Assembly: GCA_008729055.1 (NCBI GenBank)
Contig: SDUX01000006.1
Coordinates: 1,993,501-2,057,500 of the forward strand
Direction of reading: 5' to 3'
Source: Pyropia haitanensis
Taxonomy: Eukaryota; Rhodophyta; Bangiophyceae; Bangiales; Bangiaceae
DNA: 64,000 nt
Shown here in pieces: positions 1 through 10,404 of this stretch (the first letter of the stretch is position 1; each line of letters begins with the position of its first letter). The position numbers were made by a program, and so were the translations under genes. Below the pieces are notes generated by a model. It was not told where the DNA came from, searched no databases, and saw nothing but the letters and a program-made list of their open reading frames with translations.

Positions 1-735
1 CGCGCGGCAGCGCCGGGTTGAGGGGGGGGGAGGGGCGGGTTGCCCCCCGCCGCCGCCGCCGCCGCCACCGCCGCCATGCACGGCGCGGCGTGGCGCGGCG
101 CTCCCGCGCCGTGCCACACCTTCCGCCGCGGCGGACCGGGCGCGTCACGGGCGGCCGTCGCTCATCCCGACCCCCCCCCCCCCCCCCCCCCCCACCGCCT
201 CCCCCCCCCCCGCCGGCGGTGCGCCCGCCCCGCTCCCCTCCAACAGCCGCGGCCGCGTCGGCGCGGCGGCCCGCAGCCGCCGCACCGCCGCCGCGCCGCG
301 GCGTGCCGCGCCGCCCTCTTCCGCTGCGCGCGGGCAGGGGCGCGTGCCGCCGGCGGGGGGGGGGGGGGGGGGGGTTAGGCGCCGGCCGGCCGCCGCGGTG
401 TGGGCGGCGACGCGCGGCGGCGGCGGCCGTGCTCGGGCCGCCCGCCGTGGCGGCGGCGGCGGGCCCGCGGCGGCGGCGCCGCCGCCGCGGCGCCGCCGCT
501 GGCTGTCGGCGGCGCGGCTTACGCCGAGGGCGGCGGCCGTGCGGGACGGTGGTGGGATATCGGGCGCTCCATTTGGTTTGGGTCCGCCTCTGGCCGCACC
601 GCCGCGCACAACCAAAACCGACGAGGCGGCGGCGCTCAGCCCGTCCCACACCCGAGGGTGCTAAGGTCTGGCGGTGGCGGCGCCCCCCCCCCTCCCCCCC
701 CCCCCCAGCGCACGTGCATCCCCCCCCCCCCCCCC

Positions 736-2280
736 TCACCCCCCCCGCCCCCCCCACCCCCCCCAGCACCCCCCCCCGCTCCGCCACCACCCGCCGCACC
801 AGCCGCCCCACCTCCTCCCGCGGGGCGGCGCGGCGCAAAAACGGGTGCGCCCGCAGCGCCGCCGCGCGCGCGCGGCGGGCCGGGTCCGCGACGAGCGCGG
901 CGGCGAGGAAGGCGGTAAACGCGGGCGACCACGCGGACGGCCGGCGGAGCCGCGGCGGCGGCCGCGTGCTGATCAGGTACATGGCGCGGAGGGGCGGCTC
1001 GGCCAGGTGGGGGGGGGCGTACTCGGCCAGCTCCAGCGCGAGGATGCCGAGTGACCAGATGTCGGCGCGGGCGTCGTAGCCGCCGCCGCGGATGAGTTCG
1101 GGTGCCATCCCTGGGGGGGGGGAGGGGGGGGAGGGGGGGGAGGGTGGTGTGGAGAGCGGGGGGGGGGGACGGACCAGAGGCGGCAGATACCAAACGATAA
1201 AAACATCGAGAGGAACGGGTGTGGGGACGGAGAGAGCAGAGGGGGAGGAGGAGCGGCAGTCAGTCACAGCGGCGGCCGGCGGGTCCGCGACACCAGCGCG
1301 TCGGTCGGCGGTGGTCAGTCGGGTGGTCTCCCGCGGGGTGTCTCCCGCGGCGTGCGGGTGTCCCCCCCCCCCCACCCCCCCGCCCACCACCCCCACCACC
1401 CCACCATCAGCGCCACCCACCGGCATCCCACCCACCACACACCCCCCCCCCCCCACCCCACCCCACCCCACCCCACCCCACCCCACCCCACCCCACCACT
1501 GCCACCGCCAACCCCTTCCCGCCCCCCCCCCCCCCTAAAAAAAAAAAAAAAAAAAGAGACCCTCCCAACGTACAGTACGGGGTGCCAACGGTACTCGTGC
1601 GCCTCCCCCCCCCCCCACCTCCGCCACAAACCCAAAGTCCGCGAGCGCGACGCGCCCCCCCCCCCCAGCAGCACATTGTCGCTCTTCACATCCCGGTGCA
1701 TGCGCCCCCCCCCGTGCATGTACGCGAGCCCCTCGAGCACCTCCCGCAGCACGTACGCAATGATCCGCTCGGGCAGCGCCGCGCCCGCCGCGGCGGCGGC
1801 GGCAATCAGCCCCGTCACGGCGCCGCCGTCCATCCACTCGGTGGCGAGCCACCACTCGCCCCGCCAGACGTACGTTTCCCACGCTTTGAGCAGACACGGG
1901 TGGCGGGTGGTGGCGGCCATGGCCACCTCCGCCGCCACCGCCGCCGCGGCCGCCGCGTCCGCGGGCGTCACCCGCTTCACCGCCACCGTCCGCCCGCCGT
2001 GCGCCGCGTCCGCCGCGCGGTAGACGGTGCCGGAGGCGCCGGCGCCAATCGGCACGAGGCCGGTAAAGACCGTCGACGGGTCCACGTCAAAGATGTAGGG
2101 GGGGGTGTCGGGCGCGATGGATACCACCGCCGCCCGTCGGTGGGGGGGGGGGCGGGGGGGGGGGAGCTCGGCAGGGGGGGGGGGGGGGGTTGGGGGGGGG
2201 GGGGGTGCCGCCGCCCGTCGCGGCCGCCGCCGACGCTGGCGCTGCCGGCGGCGGCGGCGGCGCGGCGGGCGCCTCCCCAC
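736..2280 (-). CDS. PAK/STE20-like serine/threonine protein kinase (split by one intron; N-terminus open)
   Basis: This is a protein kinase of the STE20 group, closest to p21-activated kinases (PAK). On the minus strand the subdomains run in order: a glycine loop PIGAGASGTVYRA, VAVKR with the ATP lysine, the catalytic loop HRDVKSDNVLL, DFGFVAEV, then VGTPY, an intron, and W-MAPELI, DIWSLGI, PPLRAMYLI and a final DPARRARAAALRAHPFL. DFGF, VGTPYWMAPE and PLRAxYLI are typical of PAKs. The frame must step by one base in the C run at 1655-1666 and again near 1603-1615, so the deposited sequence is probably short by one base at each. No CRIB (Rac/Cdc42-binding) motif was seen upstream, where only Pro/Ala/Arg-rich sequence lies. 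The true start is not identified: the frame at 2280 opens with GTG, not ATG. The 3' end near 736 is also inferred, because it lies in C-rich DNA. The family is certain; both ends are approximate. Confidence 0.85.
1111..1573 (-). other. Intron of the PAK-like kinase, with a CCCCA tandem tract
   Basis: The donor GTACGT starts at 1573 and the acceptor CCCCAG ends at 1111. Joining the flanks completes a TGG codon and restores the universal VGTPYW-MAPE activation segment, which fixes both sites. On the + strand the intron holds a tandem CCCCA array at about 1441-1497 and an A run near 1538-1555. Confidence 0.88.
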
Positions 2281-2536
2281 GGCAGCGCCCGCCCCCGCCG
2301 GCGGCCGTCCCCCGCGGCCCCCCCCCGGCGACTGCCGCGGCCGCCGCGGGTCTACCCCCCCCCCCCGCCCCCCCCCCCCACTACCGCCCCCCCCCCCTGC
2401 ACCCGTGGCCGCCGCGGCAACAACACCCCCGCCGCCGCCACCCGCCGCCGGTGGGGTGCGGGCCCCAGCGGGCGGCCGCCCGCGGCGGCCGCCGCCGCCG
2501 CCGCCCCCACCCCCGCCGCCGCCGGCGCGACTACCC

Positions 2537-2573
<37 letters not shown>

Positions 2574-2735
2574 GTCGGCCGCACGGCGGGCCGCGTCGCG
2601 AGTGGCGGGGGTGGCGTAGCGGGGGGGGGGGGGGGGGGCAAGGGGGAGGCGGAGCAGCCGCCGCCGGGGGTGCGCGTGGGGGGGTGGCGGGGGGGGGGGG
2701 GGGGTGCCGCCGCCGGGGGGGGTACGCGTCGGCGT

Positions 2736-2776
<41 letters not shown>

Positions 2777-3174
2777 TACGGCCGGCGGTGACACCCGCCG
2801 GCCGGCCGGCGGACCCGCCCGCCGGGAGCGGATGCCGCACCGTCCCGGCCGACGCTGCCGCCGCCGCCGCCGCCGCCGCCGCGGCGGCGGCGGCGGCGGG
2901 GACCGCGGTGCCGCCACGGCGGCCACGGACCGGGGCGGCGGCGGCGACGGCGACGACGCGGCCGTCTGCACCGCCGGCTGCGGCCGGCAGCCGCCGGCGG
3001 CGGGCGACGCCGGCGGCGTCGCGTCCGCCCCTAGACGCGGGGGGGTGGTAGGGCGGCGGCGGCGGCGTCGGCGGCGGCGGCGGCACGCGCCGCTTGTCCC
3101 GGTACGCGGCCATGGCCGCGTCGAGGGCGGCCGCCGCCGCCGACGGTGGCGCCGCCACCGGCGCCGCGTTCTCA

Positions 3175-3215
<41 letters not shown>

Positions 3216-4810
3216 GTGGCGGCCGGGGGGAGGGCGCCGGAGGGGGGGGGGGGGGGACCCCGCCGCCCCCCGCGTGGGGGGGGGGAGGGGGGGGGGGGGG
3301 GCGCCGTCGGCGACGACGGCGGCGGCGGCGGCCGCCGCGGTGACGGCCAGAGGGTGGGGGGGGGGGGGGGATGGTGGCGGAGGTGCCCACAAAGCCGCCG
3401 GGGGGGGGGGGGGGGGGCGGCGGGCGCCGCCGCCGGTGGGTGTGGCGCCGGGGGGGGGAACGCCAGAGGGGGGAGGCGGGGGGGGGGGGGGGGGGGGGGC
3501 GTGCGGCGTGGGTTGCACCCGCGTGAGGGGGAGTGGCGGCTGCCGGCGGCTGCCGCTGCCGCCGGTGGCGGTGGCGGTGGTGGTGGTGGTGGTGGTGGCG
3601 TGGGGGGGGGGGTGGGGGGGGGGGTGGCCCACCACCGTCGGAGGGTGTCCATGGTAGGGGAGGGGAGGGAGGAGGAGGACGGGAAGTGTCGGGGGGGGGG
3701 GGGGGGGGGGAGGGCGGGGGGGGGGTCGGCAGTGGTGACCGCGAGGACGGCGGTAATGACGGCGGTGACGGTGGCGGCGACGGTGGGGACGGCGACCGCG
3801 ATGGCAAGGACGGCTGTAACGACGGCGGTGACGGTGGCGGCGACGGTGGGGACGGCGGTGGTGACGACAAGGACGGCGGTAACGACGGTGGCGACGGTGG
3901 CGGTGACGGTGGTGACGGTGGCGGCGACGGTGGGGACGGCGGCGGCGACGGTGGCGGCGACGGCGACGACGGTGGCGACCCGCCACTCGCGGTGGCGGTA
4001 GCGCCGGCGACCGGTGCGGCCACGCACCCAGACCGCGACGCTGACGACGGCGGCGGCGCGGGGCGGGCGCGCTGATATACGGCGGCTCGGGCGACCGCGG
4101 CCGCGGGGGGTGCCGCCCGAGGGGGGCACCCGCGGCGGCCGGCGGTACGCCGAGCCCGCGGGGGCGGGAGACACTGGCGGGGGGGGGGGAAGAAGGGTAC
4201 GGAGGGGGGTGCCGCCGCGGCGACGCACGGGCAAGGGAAAACGGCGGCGGCGCGCGTGGCCGCCTCGGGGCGGGGGGGGCGGGGGGGGGGGGGAGGGGGA
4301 AGGCCGCTCCCGCCAGACCGGGGCTGCCGCTGTGGGTGGGCAAGGCCAGGGGCGGGGGGGGGGGGGGGGGGGGGGGGAACGCCGCGGGTGACGGCGTGGA
4401 CGGGGCGGGGAAAACGGCCCGCGGTGGTGGCGGCGGCGGCGGCGGGGAAAACGGCCCGCGGTGGGGGTCACCGCCGCGGGCGGCAGCGTACCGCCATACA
4501 GGGGTGGAGGGGGGGGGGAGGGAGGGCAGCGGAGGGGCGCCGCCTGCCCCGGCGTGTGCCGCGTGGCGGCGGCGCGGTGCGGGCCGCTCACGACGGCAGC
4601 GGACGGGAAGGGGGGGGGGGACGGCGCCGCGTCGATACGCTGGCGGTGGGGGAGGGGGGGGTCTGCGCAGTGGCGGTAGCGGGGGCGGGCGGCCGGGGCG
4701 CTCGACACGGCCGGCGGCGGCGGCGAAACGGCCGCGCGGGGCCCGCCGCGGCGGCAGCGTCCGCCGCACAGCACCCCGTTTCGAAACTAGCGGGGTAAAA
4801 GAATACATGA
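2281..4810. other. Low-complexity GC-rich stretch, possible N-terminal part of the kinase
   Basis: Long G and C runs and GCC/GGC triplet repeats leave all frames open, so the long ORFs here are not evidence of genes. One minus-strand patch near 3085-3180 has more normal protein character (ALDAAMAAYRDKRRVPP) and could belong to the Pro/Ala-rich N-terminus of the kinase. No domain was recognised. Confidence 0.5.
3735..3975. repeat. Degenerate GGCGGTGACGGTGGCG-type minisatellite
   Basis: About 240 bases are built from imperfect units of roughly 30 bases combining GGCGGTGAC, GGTGGCGAC and GGTGGGGAC. Read on the + strand they would encode a Gly-Asp repeat, and on the minus strand a Thr-Val-Ala repeat. 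No gene context decides whether either is translated. Confidence 0.8.
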
Positions 4811-7214
4811 TTTTCACAAATATACCACCATAGGATTGTGTTACGACGCTTTTTCCTCTTCACACGATAGATTCCACTCCATCACCGGTACCACGCGCAG
4901 TCGCCGGTTGGTGGTCAGCACGTTGAGTCGCACTCAATAATTGGCATCCCTCATTTCGTGAGAATCGAGAATGCAGCGGTGCAAGTGGTCGCTTGCACGT
5001 CTCTCCCCACCTTGGGTCGTCCCAGTGCAAGCCGACCGCCCCGAATCCTCCCCCATCCCGCCCTTGCCATCCTGCACCCCCGCCTCCCACCCCCTCTCGT
5101 GCGCCTCTCCACTGCCTTTCCCTCGCCTGCTCGCCACGGGCTCTGTCCCACCACTCCCACCCTTCTACTTCACCCCTCCCTCTGCTTTGTGCGCTGCACT
5201 GTCCGTCCCGCCTGGACGCGTGCGGCGGGATCGAAGGCAGCGGTTCATGACGTGGGCCGTTCACTTGGCGAGGCCACTCTTGGCGGTAAGCTGGGGTGGG
5301 ACGGAGGGGGAGTGGGAGAGGGGAAGGAGGCAGGATGGGGCAAGGGCCAGGAGGGAAGGTGCAGGGACGGGCCAAGTGTACTATCCTCTCGCGGCTCACC
5401 ACCGCCGGTGTCTCTGCCGCCACTGTCGCCATCGTCTCCGCCTCTGTGTCCGTTGCCGCTGCTTGCACCGCCGCCGCGAGTCCACTCCGCGTCTCTGTGG
5501 AGAGCGGCTCCCCGTGTGGGGGCGCCTGCGGACATGCGACGCGGCCATGATACTGACGCCTACTTCGAGCCTTGCGTGTCTTATGGGTCCTGCGGGCCCA
5601 CTTTCCCTGTCTCTTCTCCTCTTCACACCCCTCCCTGTCCCGCGCCCTCCCCATCCCACCCTTCTCACCCCCTCCCTTTCCCCTCCTCCCCCTCTCTTGA
5701 CCCCGCCGCACCTCATTCTTCACACTACCCTCTCACCCACCTCGGCGCGTACCCCGCTCTCACTTCCGCCCTTCCCCATTCCCTTGTCTCGGGCGTCGTC
5801 TACGTGCCACCGCTGCCGCCTCCCTCTGGCCGACCTCTGGGTTGTGGGTCATTGTCGACCCGCAAAAGGGGATTGATTGTCCCGCGCAAGTGCACCCGCA
5901 AGGCGGCGGTGGTGGTCTTCACCTGCAGCGGCGGCCGCAGAGACATCGGTGGCGGCTGCGGCAGTGGCGGCGGCAGCGGCTGTGGCGGCGTGCCCGACTG
6001 GGTTGCTGCCCGCGCCGCGAGGGGTGCGTGGGCCCAGGTCTCCTCGCGGACGCTAGCGGAAGGGGTAAAACAGCGAGGGGGGAATGCCGCGGGAGGGGCG
6101 GGCGGCCATCGGGGGGGAGAGGGTGGGCGCTCGGTGTAACGGTCGCCGCACCGCCGGCGATGCGGGGTGTGCGTACGTGCTCATGCTGCGAGCATCCTCT
6201 GTGCTGAGATGCTGTGATGACACTGACTGACCTTGTCCGTCCCTCTCGCGTCGCTTGGATGTATGCTCGCTCCATCTTGGTCTCGCTGCTGTTGTCACCT
6301 TGCCGTGTTCGTCTGCTTCCATTTTCATTTGTTGCACCAGATGTGCTTGGCGGTCGGGGAGGGCAGGGCGATGCTGCAGATAGCAATAAAGCACATCTTG
6401 CACGAAAAAACCATGAAAGACGTTTGAGACACAGGATCCGAAGTGTACTTGCGTGCATGTACCCGCATTGTCCATGCCAAACAGTATTCTTCATACATAG
6501 TCACGACTACCCACTCACGACACATGCTCAGCTTTAAATTCTAGATCACAAACGTCAACGCAGAAGAAGTGTGCTTTCGACTCAAGGAATAGACTTTCAG
6601 GAATATGTATTTGGCTACCCCGTCGGGTAAACTTCTGGGGCGCTGTGCGCGGTGTTTGAACGTGGCGGGGCGGGTGCGCGTCGGTGGCAGAGGGCGGGAA
6701 CCGGCGGGTGGCGCCAACGCCCAATGCCGGGTGCGTAAATTTGGACACGGCACGAGGGCGAGCACGACTCGAGACCACACGCGCAGGAAATACTGCAAGT
6801 TACGAACTCCAGTCTCGTCAGATGAAAGTGCTGCTTGCTGAGCGTAGTTGACAGTACAACTTGCACTGTGTGCCAATCTTGGTGTCCCTCCCTCGACTGG
6901 ATAGTTTCTTGAACAGTGGGGGGTTACAAGATTTATCGTTGCGCACCCCGGCCGCGCGCCAGCGCCGCGAGGCGGCTCGCCGTCGTCACTCGCGGGTCGC
7001 CGGGCACCCCCCCCCCCCCCCCCCCCCTCGCCGCCGGCGAAAGGCCCGGTCGCGCGTCTTGGACGCGCGCGGCGGCCACCCCCGCCGCGCGCCGCCGCCG
7101 CGACGACCGTCGGCGGCCGACGTGCGCGGGCGCGCGGCGGCGGCACCCAATCTGCGTCAGTGCCTCGTCTCGGCGGCGTGGCGCTCCCCCGATCCGCGCG
7201 CCCCTTTGGCCGCC
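4811..7214. other. Intergenic region without a recognised gene
   Basis: The composition is more mixed than in the flanks, with CT-rich stretches at 5000-5190 and 5590-5800 on the + strand. These resemble the pyrimidine-rich leaders found before other genes here. A possible short first exon (ATG at 5246-5250 followed by GTAAGC near 5288) could not be extended to a recognisable protein. No RNA gene was seen. Confidence 0.4.
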
Positions 7215-7361
7215 CCTGCGTTGACGCCCATCCCCCCCCCCCCCGTCCCTGGCCCTCCCCCACCCACCCCCCCCCCGGCTCCCCCGTCCCCCCTCCCCCT
7301 TCCCTTCCCCCCCCCCCCCCCCCCCCCCCCCCCTTCCCTCACCACCCCCTTTCCCTGTGCG
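7215..7361 (+). promoter_or_regulatory. Pyrimidine-rich leader of the KH gene
   Basis: The roughly 147 bases before the ATG are almost only C and T, including a C run of over 20 bases. Similar CT-rich leaders precede the leucine-zipper gene at 32529, the Cys-rich protein at 18304 (on its own strand) and the GT90 gene at 58161. This suggests a shared core-promoter or 5'UTR feature. Confidence 0.5.
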
Positions 7362-9119
7362 ATGGCGGACCACGGGGATTATGGCGGCCGCGGCGGCGGC
7401 GACCGCCGGGGCGCGGCGACGACGACGGTCATTACGCTGCCCGAGGGCGTCGGCCCCGGCGCGATCATTGGCCGCGGCGGGGAGCGCATCCGGGAGCTCC
7501 GCCGCGCGACGGGCGCGTCGGTGGTGGTCAACGCCACCCACCGGACGGTGGAGGTCAAGGGCTCCGCGGAGCAGGTGCAGGACGCGGTCGCGGCGGTCTT
7601 TGCGCTCGTCCGCGACGCGCACGATGCGCGGTCGGCCTTTATCTCTGCCCGCCCTGATCAGGCGCCGGCGGCGCCCAACACCACCACCGAGGTCTTTTCG
7701 CTGCCCGAGGGCGTCGGCCCGGGCGCGATCATTGGCCGCGGCGGCGATCGCATCTGTGAGCTCCGCCGCTCCACCGGCGCGCGGGTGCTGGTCAACGCGT
7801 CGGACCGGACGGTCGAGGTGAGGGGGACGGTGGAGCAGGTGCGCGCCGCCGAGGCCGCCCTGTCTGCGCTCGTCCACCAGGCGCGCCAGTCCCGCACCGT
7901 CTTTTCCCCCCCCAAGCGTATTTCCCTGCTGGCGTCCGAATTTGACGAGGGCCTCCGCTTTGTCCACGTCACCGACGACTCGAACGGGGTGGATCTGCGG
8001 TGGTTCACGCTCGTGCCGTCCCGCTCACAGATGGCGGTGTACCCCGCCGAGACGGCAGACAGCAGCGGCAGCAGCAGCGGCCACAGCGCCGACGGGGACG
8101 GGAGCCGCTCGGGCGCGCTGCGCCCGTGGAGCAAGGTGGATCCCGCGTTTGGGGAGCTCGCGTCCATTGCGGCGACGAGCACCACGGACGGCGCGTGGGC
8201 GCTCGAGGCCTCCCTCGGCAAGACCTACTTCCCGGCCGTCGATGACCGCGACGCGGACATTGACCTGCAGCTGAGCGCCGTCGTTGACGCCGCGACGGAT
8301 CCGACGCGGGGGGTCTCCCAGTTCCACCGGCGGCTGACCCGCCGCCAGATTGACAAGGTCGAGGCCTTCCTCCTGCACCACACCTTCCACGCGGTTGGCG
8401 CGTCGACCAACCTGGCCTACCTGCAGGTGGCCGAGGACAGCTCTTCCCGTCAGTTCCTCCTCACCCTCGTTTCCCCGGCGGCGGCTGCGGCGACTGCGGC
8501 GGGGACCGTCGCGGAGGCGGACGCGGCGGCGGTGGACCGCCGGCCCAAGTGCAATGCGGATCTCGCCTTCCTCACCGTCAGCACGTCGCGCGACGTGGAG
8601 ACCCGCTTCAACCTCCGCTCGGTGGTGGAGCTGTCGGTGCCCGAACAGGCATCCCTGACCACGCTCGGCTCCTCCTTTGCCTGGGCCGGCGACGCGTCGG
8701 CGGTTGTGAGCAGCCCCGAGTCGGACGACCAGCTCCACCGCAGCGGCCTGACATGGAAGCATGTGCGTACGGTCAACGAGAGTGTGTGGAAGCGTCAGTC
8801 GACGGGTGGCGATCACTACCGCGTGGTGGTGCAGCACGTGACGTCGGACAAGGACGTGTCGGCCAAGGGCGGCGGCCGGCGTGGTGCCGGCTACGGCTCT
8901 GCAATGGACAGCTCTGATATCGGGGAAAAGTCGGCGTTGGACGATGACGTCGACGACGCGGCCGACGCGATGGGCTCCTCAGCGGCGACTTGGTACGAGG
9001 TGCGCGTGTCGCTGGAGACAAGCTCCATGGACGCGATGGAGAGCCTCAGCACCACCGACATTGGGCGCCTGTACGACTTTGCGGACGCGCTCGCCGCGTT
9101 TGCGTGTGACAAGAACTAA
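7362..9119 (+). CDS. Double KH-domain RNA-binding protein with a large unknown C-terminal region
   Basis: The predicted protein has 585 residues from the ATG at 7362, the first Met after a CT-rich leader. Two KH domains lie at about residues 22-86 and 110-174. Each has the nucleic-acid-binding GxxG loop as GRGG (37-40 and 125-128). Residues 26-40 and 114-128 are identical (LPEGVGPGAIIGRGG), so the pair arose by a recent duplication or is under strong constraint. KH domains bind single-stranded RNA or DNA, so a role in mRNA handling is likely. The remaining about 410 residues (from LLASEFDEGLRFVHVTDD onward) look like a folded, non-repetitive region, but I recognise no family. The frame is intact and intronless, with normal codon use for the window. 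The 3' flank holds no obvious second gene. Confidence 0.88.
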   Translation: MADHGDYGGRGGGDRRGAATTTVITLPEGVGPGAIIGRGGERIRELRRATGASVVVNATHRTVEVKGSAEQVQDAVAAVFALVRDAHDARSAFISARPDQAPAAPNTTTEVFSLPEGVGPGAIIGRGGDRICELRRSTGARVLVNASDRTVEVRGTVEQVRAAEAALSALVHQARQSRTVFSPPKRISLLASEFDEGLRFVHVTDDSNGVDLRWFTLVPSRSQMAVYPAETADSSGSSSGHSADGDGSRSGALRPWSKVDPAFGELASIAATSTTDGAWALEASLGKTYFPAVDDRDADIDLQLSAVVDAATDPTRGVSQFHRRLTRRQIDKVEAFLLHHTFHAVGASTNLAYLQVAEDSSSRQFLLTLVSPAAAAATAAGTVAEADAAAVDRRPKCNADLAFLTVSTSRDVETRFNLRSVVELSVPEQASLTTLGSSFAWAGDASAVVSSPESDDQLHRSGLTWKHVRTVNESVWKRQSTGGDHYRVVVQHVTSDKDVSAKGGGRRGAGYGSAMDSSDIGEKSALDDDVDDAADAMGSSAATWYEVRVSLETSSMDAMESLSTTDIGRLYDFADALAAFACDKN

Positions 9120-10404
9120 GCAGCCAGAGACTGGTCGGGCAGGCGGCGTGGTGTACCATACCGGGTCAACTAGTGGTGGCGGTTGCTCTTCCGCCGCGTC
9201 GTCTGCAGAGACGCCGCGCATCCCCCCTTTGCCCCCCCCCTGGCGATCTCCTCGTGCTGCTGCGCTGTGGTCGGCGAATTGTTGCGCTCCTCCCGACCGG
9301 CGCTACCCCTTTCTGCAGCACCCCCACACCTCTCTCTTTTCCTTCTCTCCCCCGGCGTTCATGGCTCTTTTGGTGTTGTTTTTTGGTGTGTTCGCTGCCC
9401 CAACCTCACGCCCGTGAGCGTGCTGTCTGTGTGGACCACTCTCGACCGTGTGACGGGCGAGGGGCGTGTGTGGCTGGGGCTTTGGACGACCTTTTGTGTC
9501 TTGTGAGCAGAGCGTGTTCTCGCCTCTGCTTCATGATTTTTCTTGTTTTTTCCACCTCATCTCGAGCTGCCTCGATCCCCCCCCCCGTCCATCTGCGTGC
9601 TGTGCTCGCGCTGGGTGCGCGCGTATGCGTGGTTGAGGCCTGGGCCTCGCGGCGGCACCCCCCGCCTCAAGACGTTGAAAATGACTTTCTGTTGCCCCCA
9701 CACCCGGCACACGGGTTGTCGCGGTCGCTCTGTCCGTAGATCGTCTTTGCCAATGTGGCCGCCACCGCAACGGGGGGCTGGCGTGGGGGCGGCTGCTCAT
9801 GTGTCTGGGTACGCGCCCCTCTTTCAACAACCGCCCGCGGCTCCGCGGCACCAAGTGACGCGGTCGCGACCGCCCGTGGCGCGTGCGTGGCGGCATTGGG
9901 TTGTGGATTCTTGACCGCGCCACCCGCCGGTCCTCCGGCCACCGTTGGTGAGGTCGACCTACTGCGCCACGCCGGGTCCGGGTCAGTGCGCGGCGCAGCC
10001 GTCTCGGCCGTTGGGTGGGCGGCGGCCGCTGCCGCCAGCCACCGCTTTTGCCTAGCCCGGGTGCCCTGGCCCTGTGCCCAGGCACCCCCGGCGCCCGCTT
10101 GCTGTGCCAACGGCTGACTGAGCGCTTGCGCTACGGTTGTTTTTTGCCTCCAAACGGGTCCAACCCACCGGCCGTGTACGACGATCCGGCTGATGTCGCC
10201 CCCTCGGCAGCTGCCATCACACCAACACATGATCGGCAGGGTCCCCCAGCGCGCAACGGCAAGGGCGTCGGGCACAGGAACCGAGTGCTACAGGGGGCAA
10301 CCGGCAGCCATGCGCCCCTACGCCTACGCCTATGGTTCCCCTCGGTTCTCGCCGCCCCCACCTCCGCCCGTTTTCCCGCCCCCGTCCCCCACGCGCGTCG
10401 CCCC
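9120..10404. other. Intergenic region, no supported gene
   Basis: This is the 3' flank of the KH gene and of the convergent gene on the minus strand. It is T-rich at 9340-9560. Several overlapping ORFs exist on both strands, including a minus-strand one at 9667-10275, but none shows a known motif or a better composition than its alternatives. Confidence 0.5.

Noticed and set aside
18..1079. Long plus-strand ORF at the left edge
   Set aside because: It lies antisense to the PAK kinase C-lobe and is pure Arg/Pro/Ala composition.
2352..4817. 821- and 747-codon minus-strand ORFs and a 603-codon plus-strand ORF
   Set aside because: All frames are open in this triplet-rich DNA and no domain is present. 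Only a small patch might belong to the kinase N-terminus.
9667..10275. Minus-strand ORF downstream of the 838-residue gene
   Set aside because: It has a stop before it in the same strand context, no motif and no better composition than overlapping frames.
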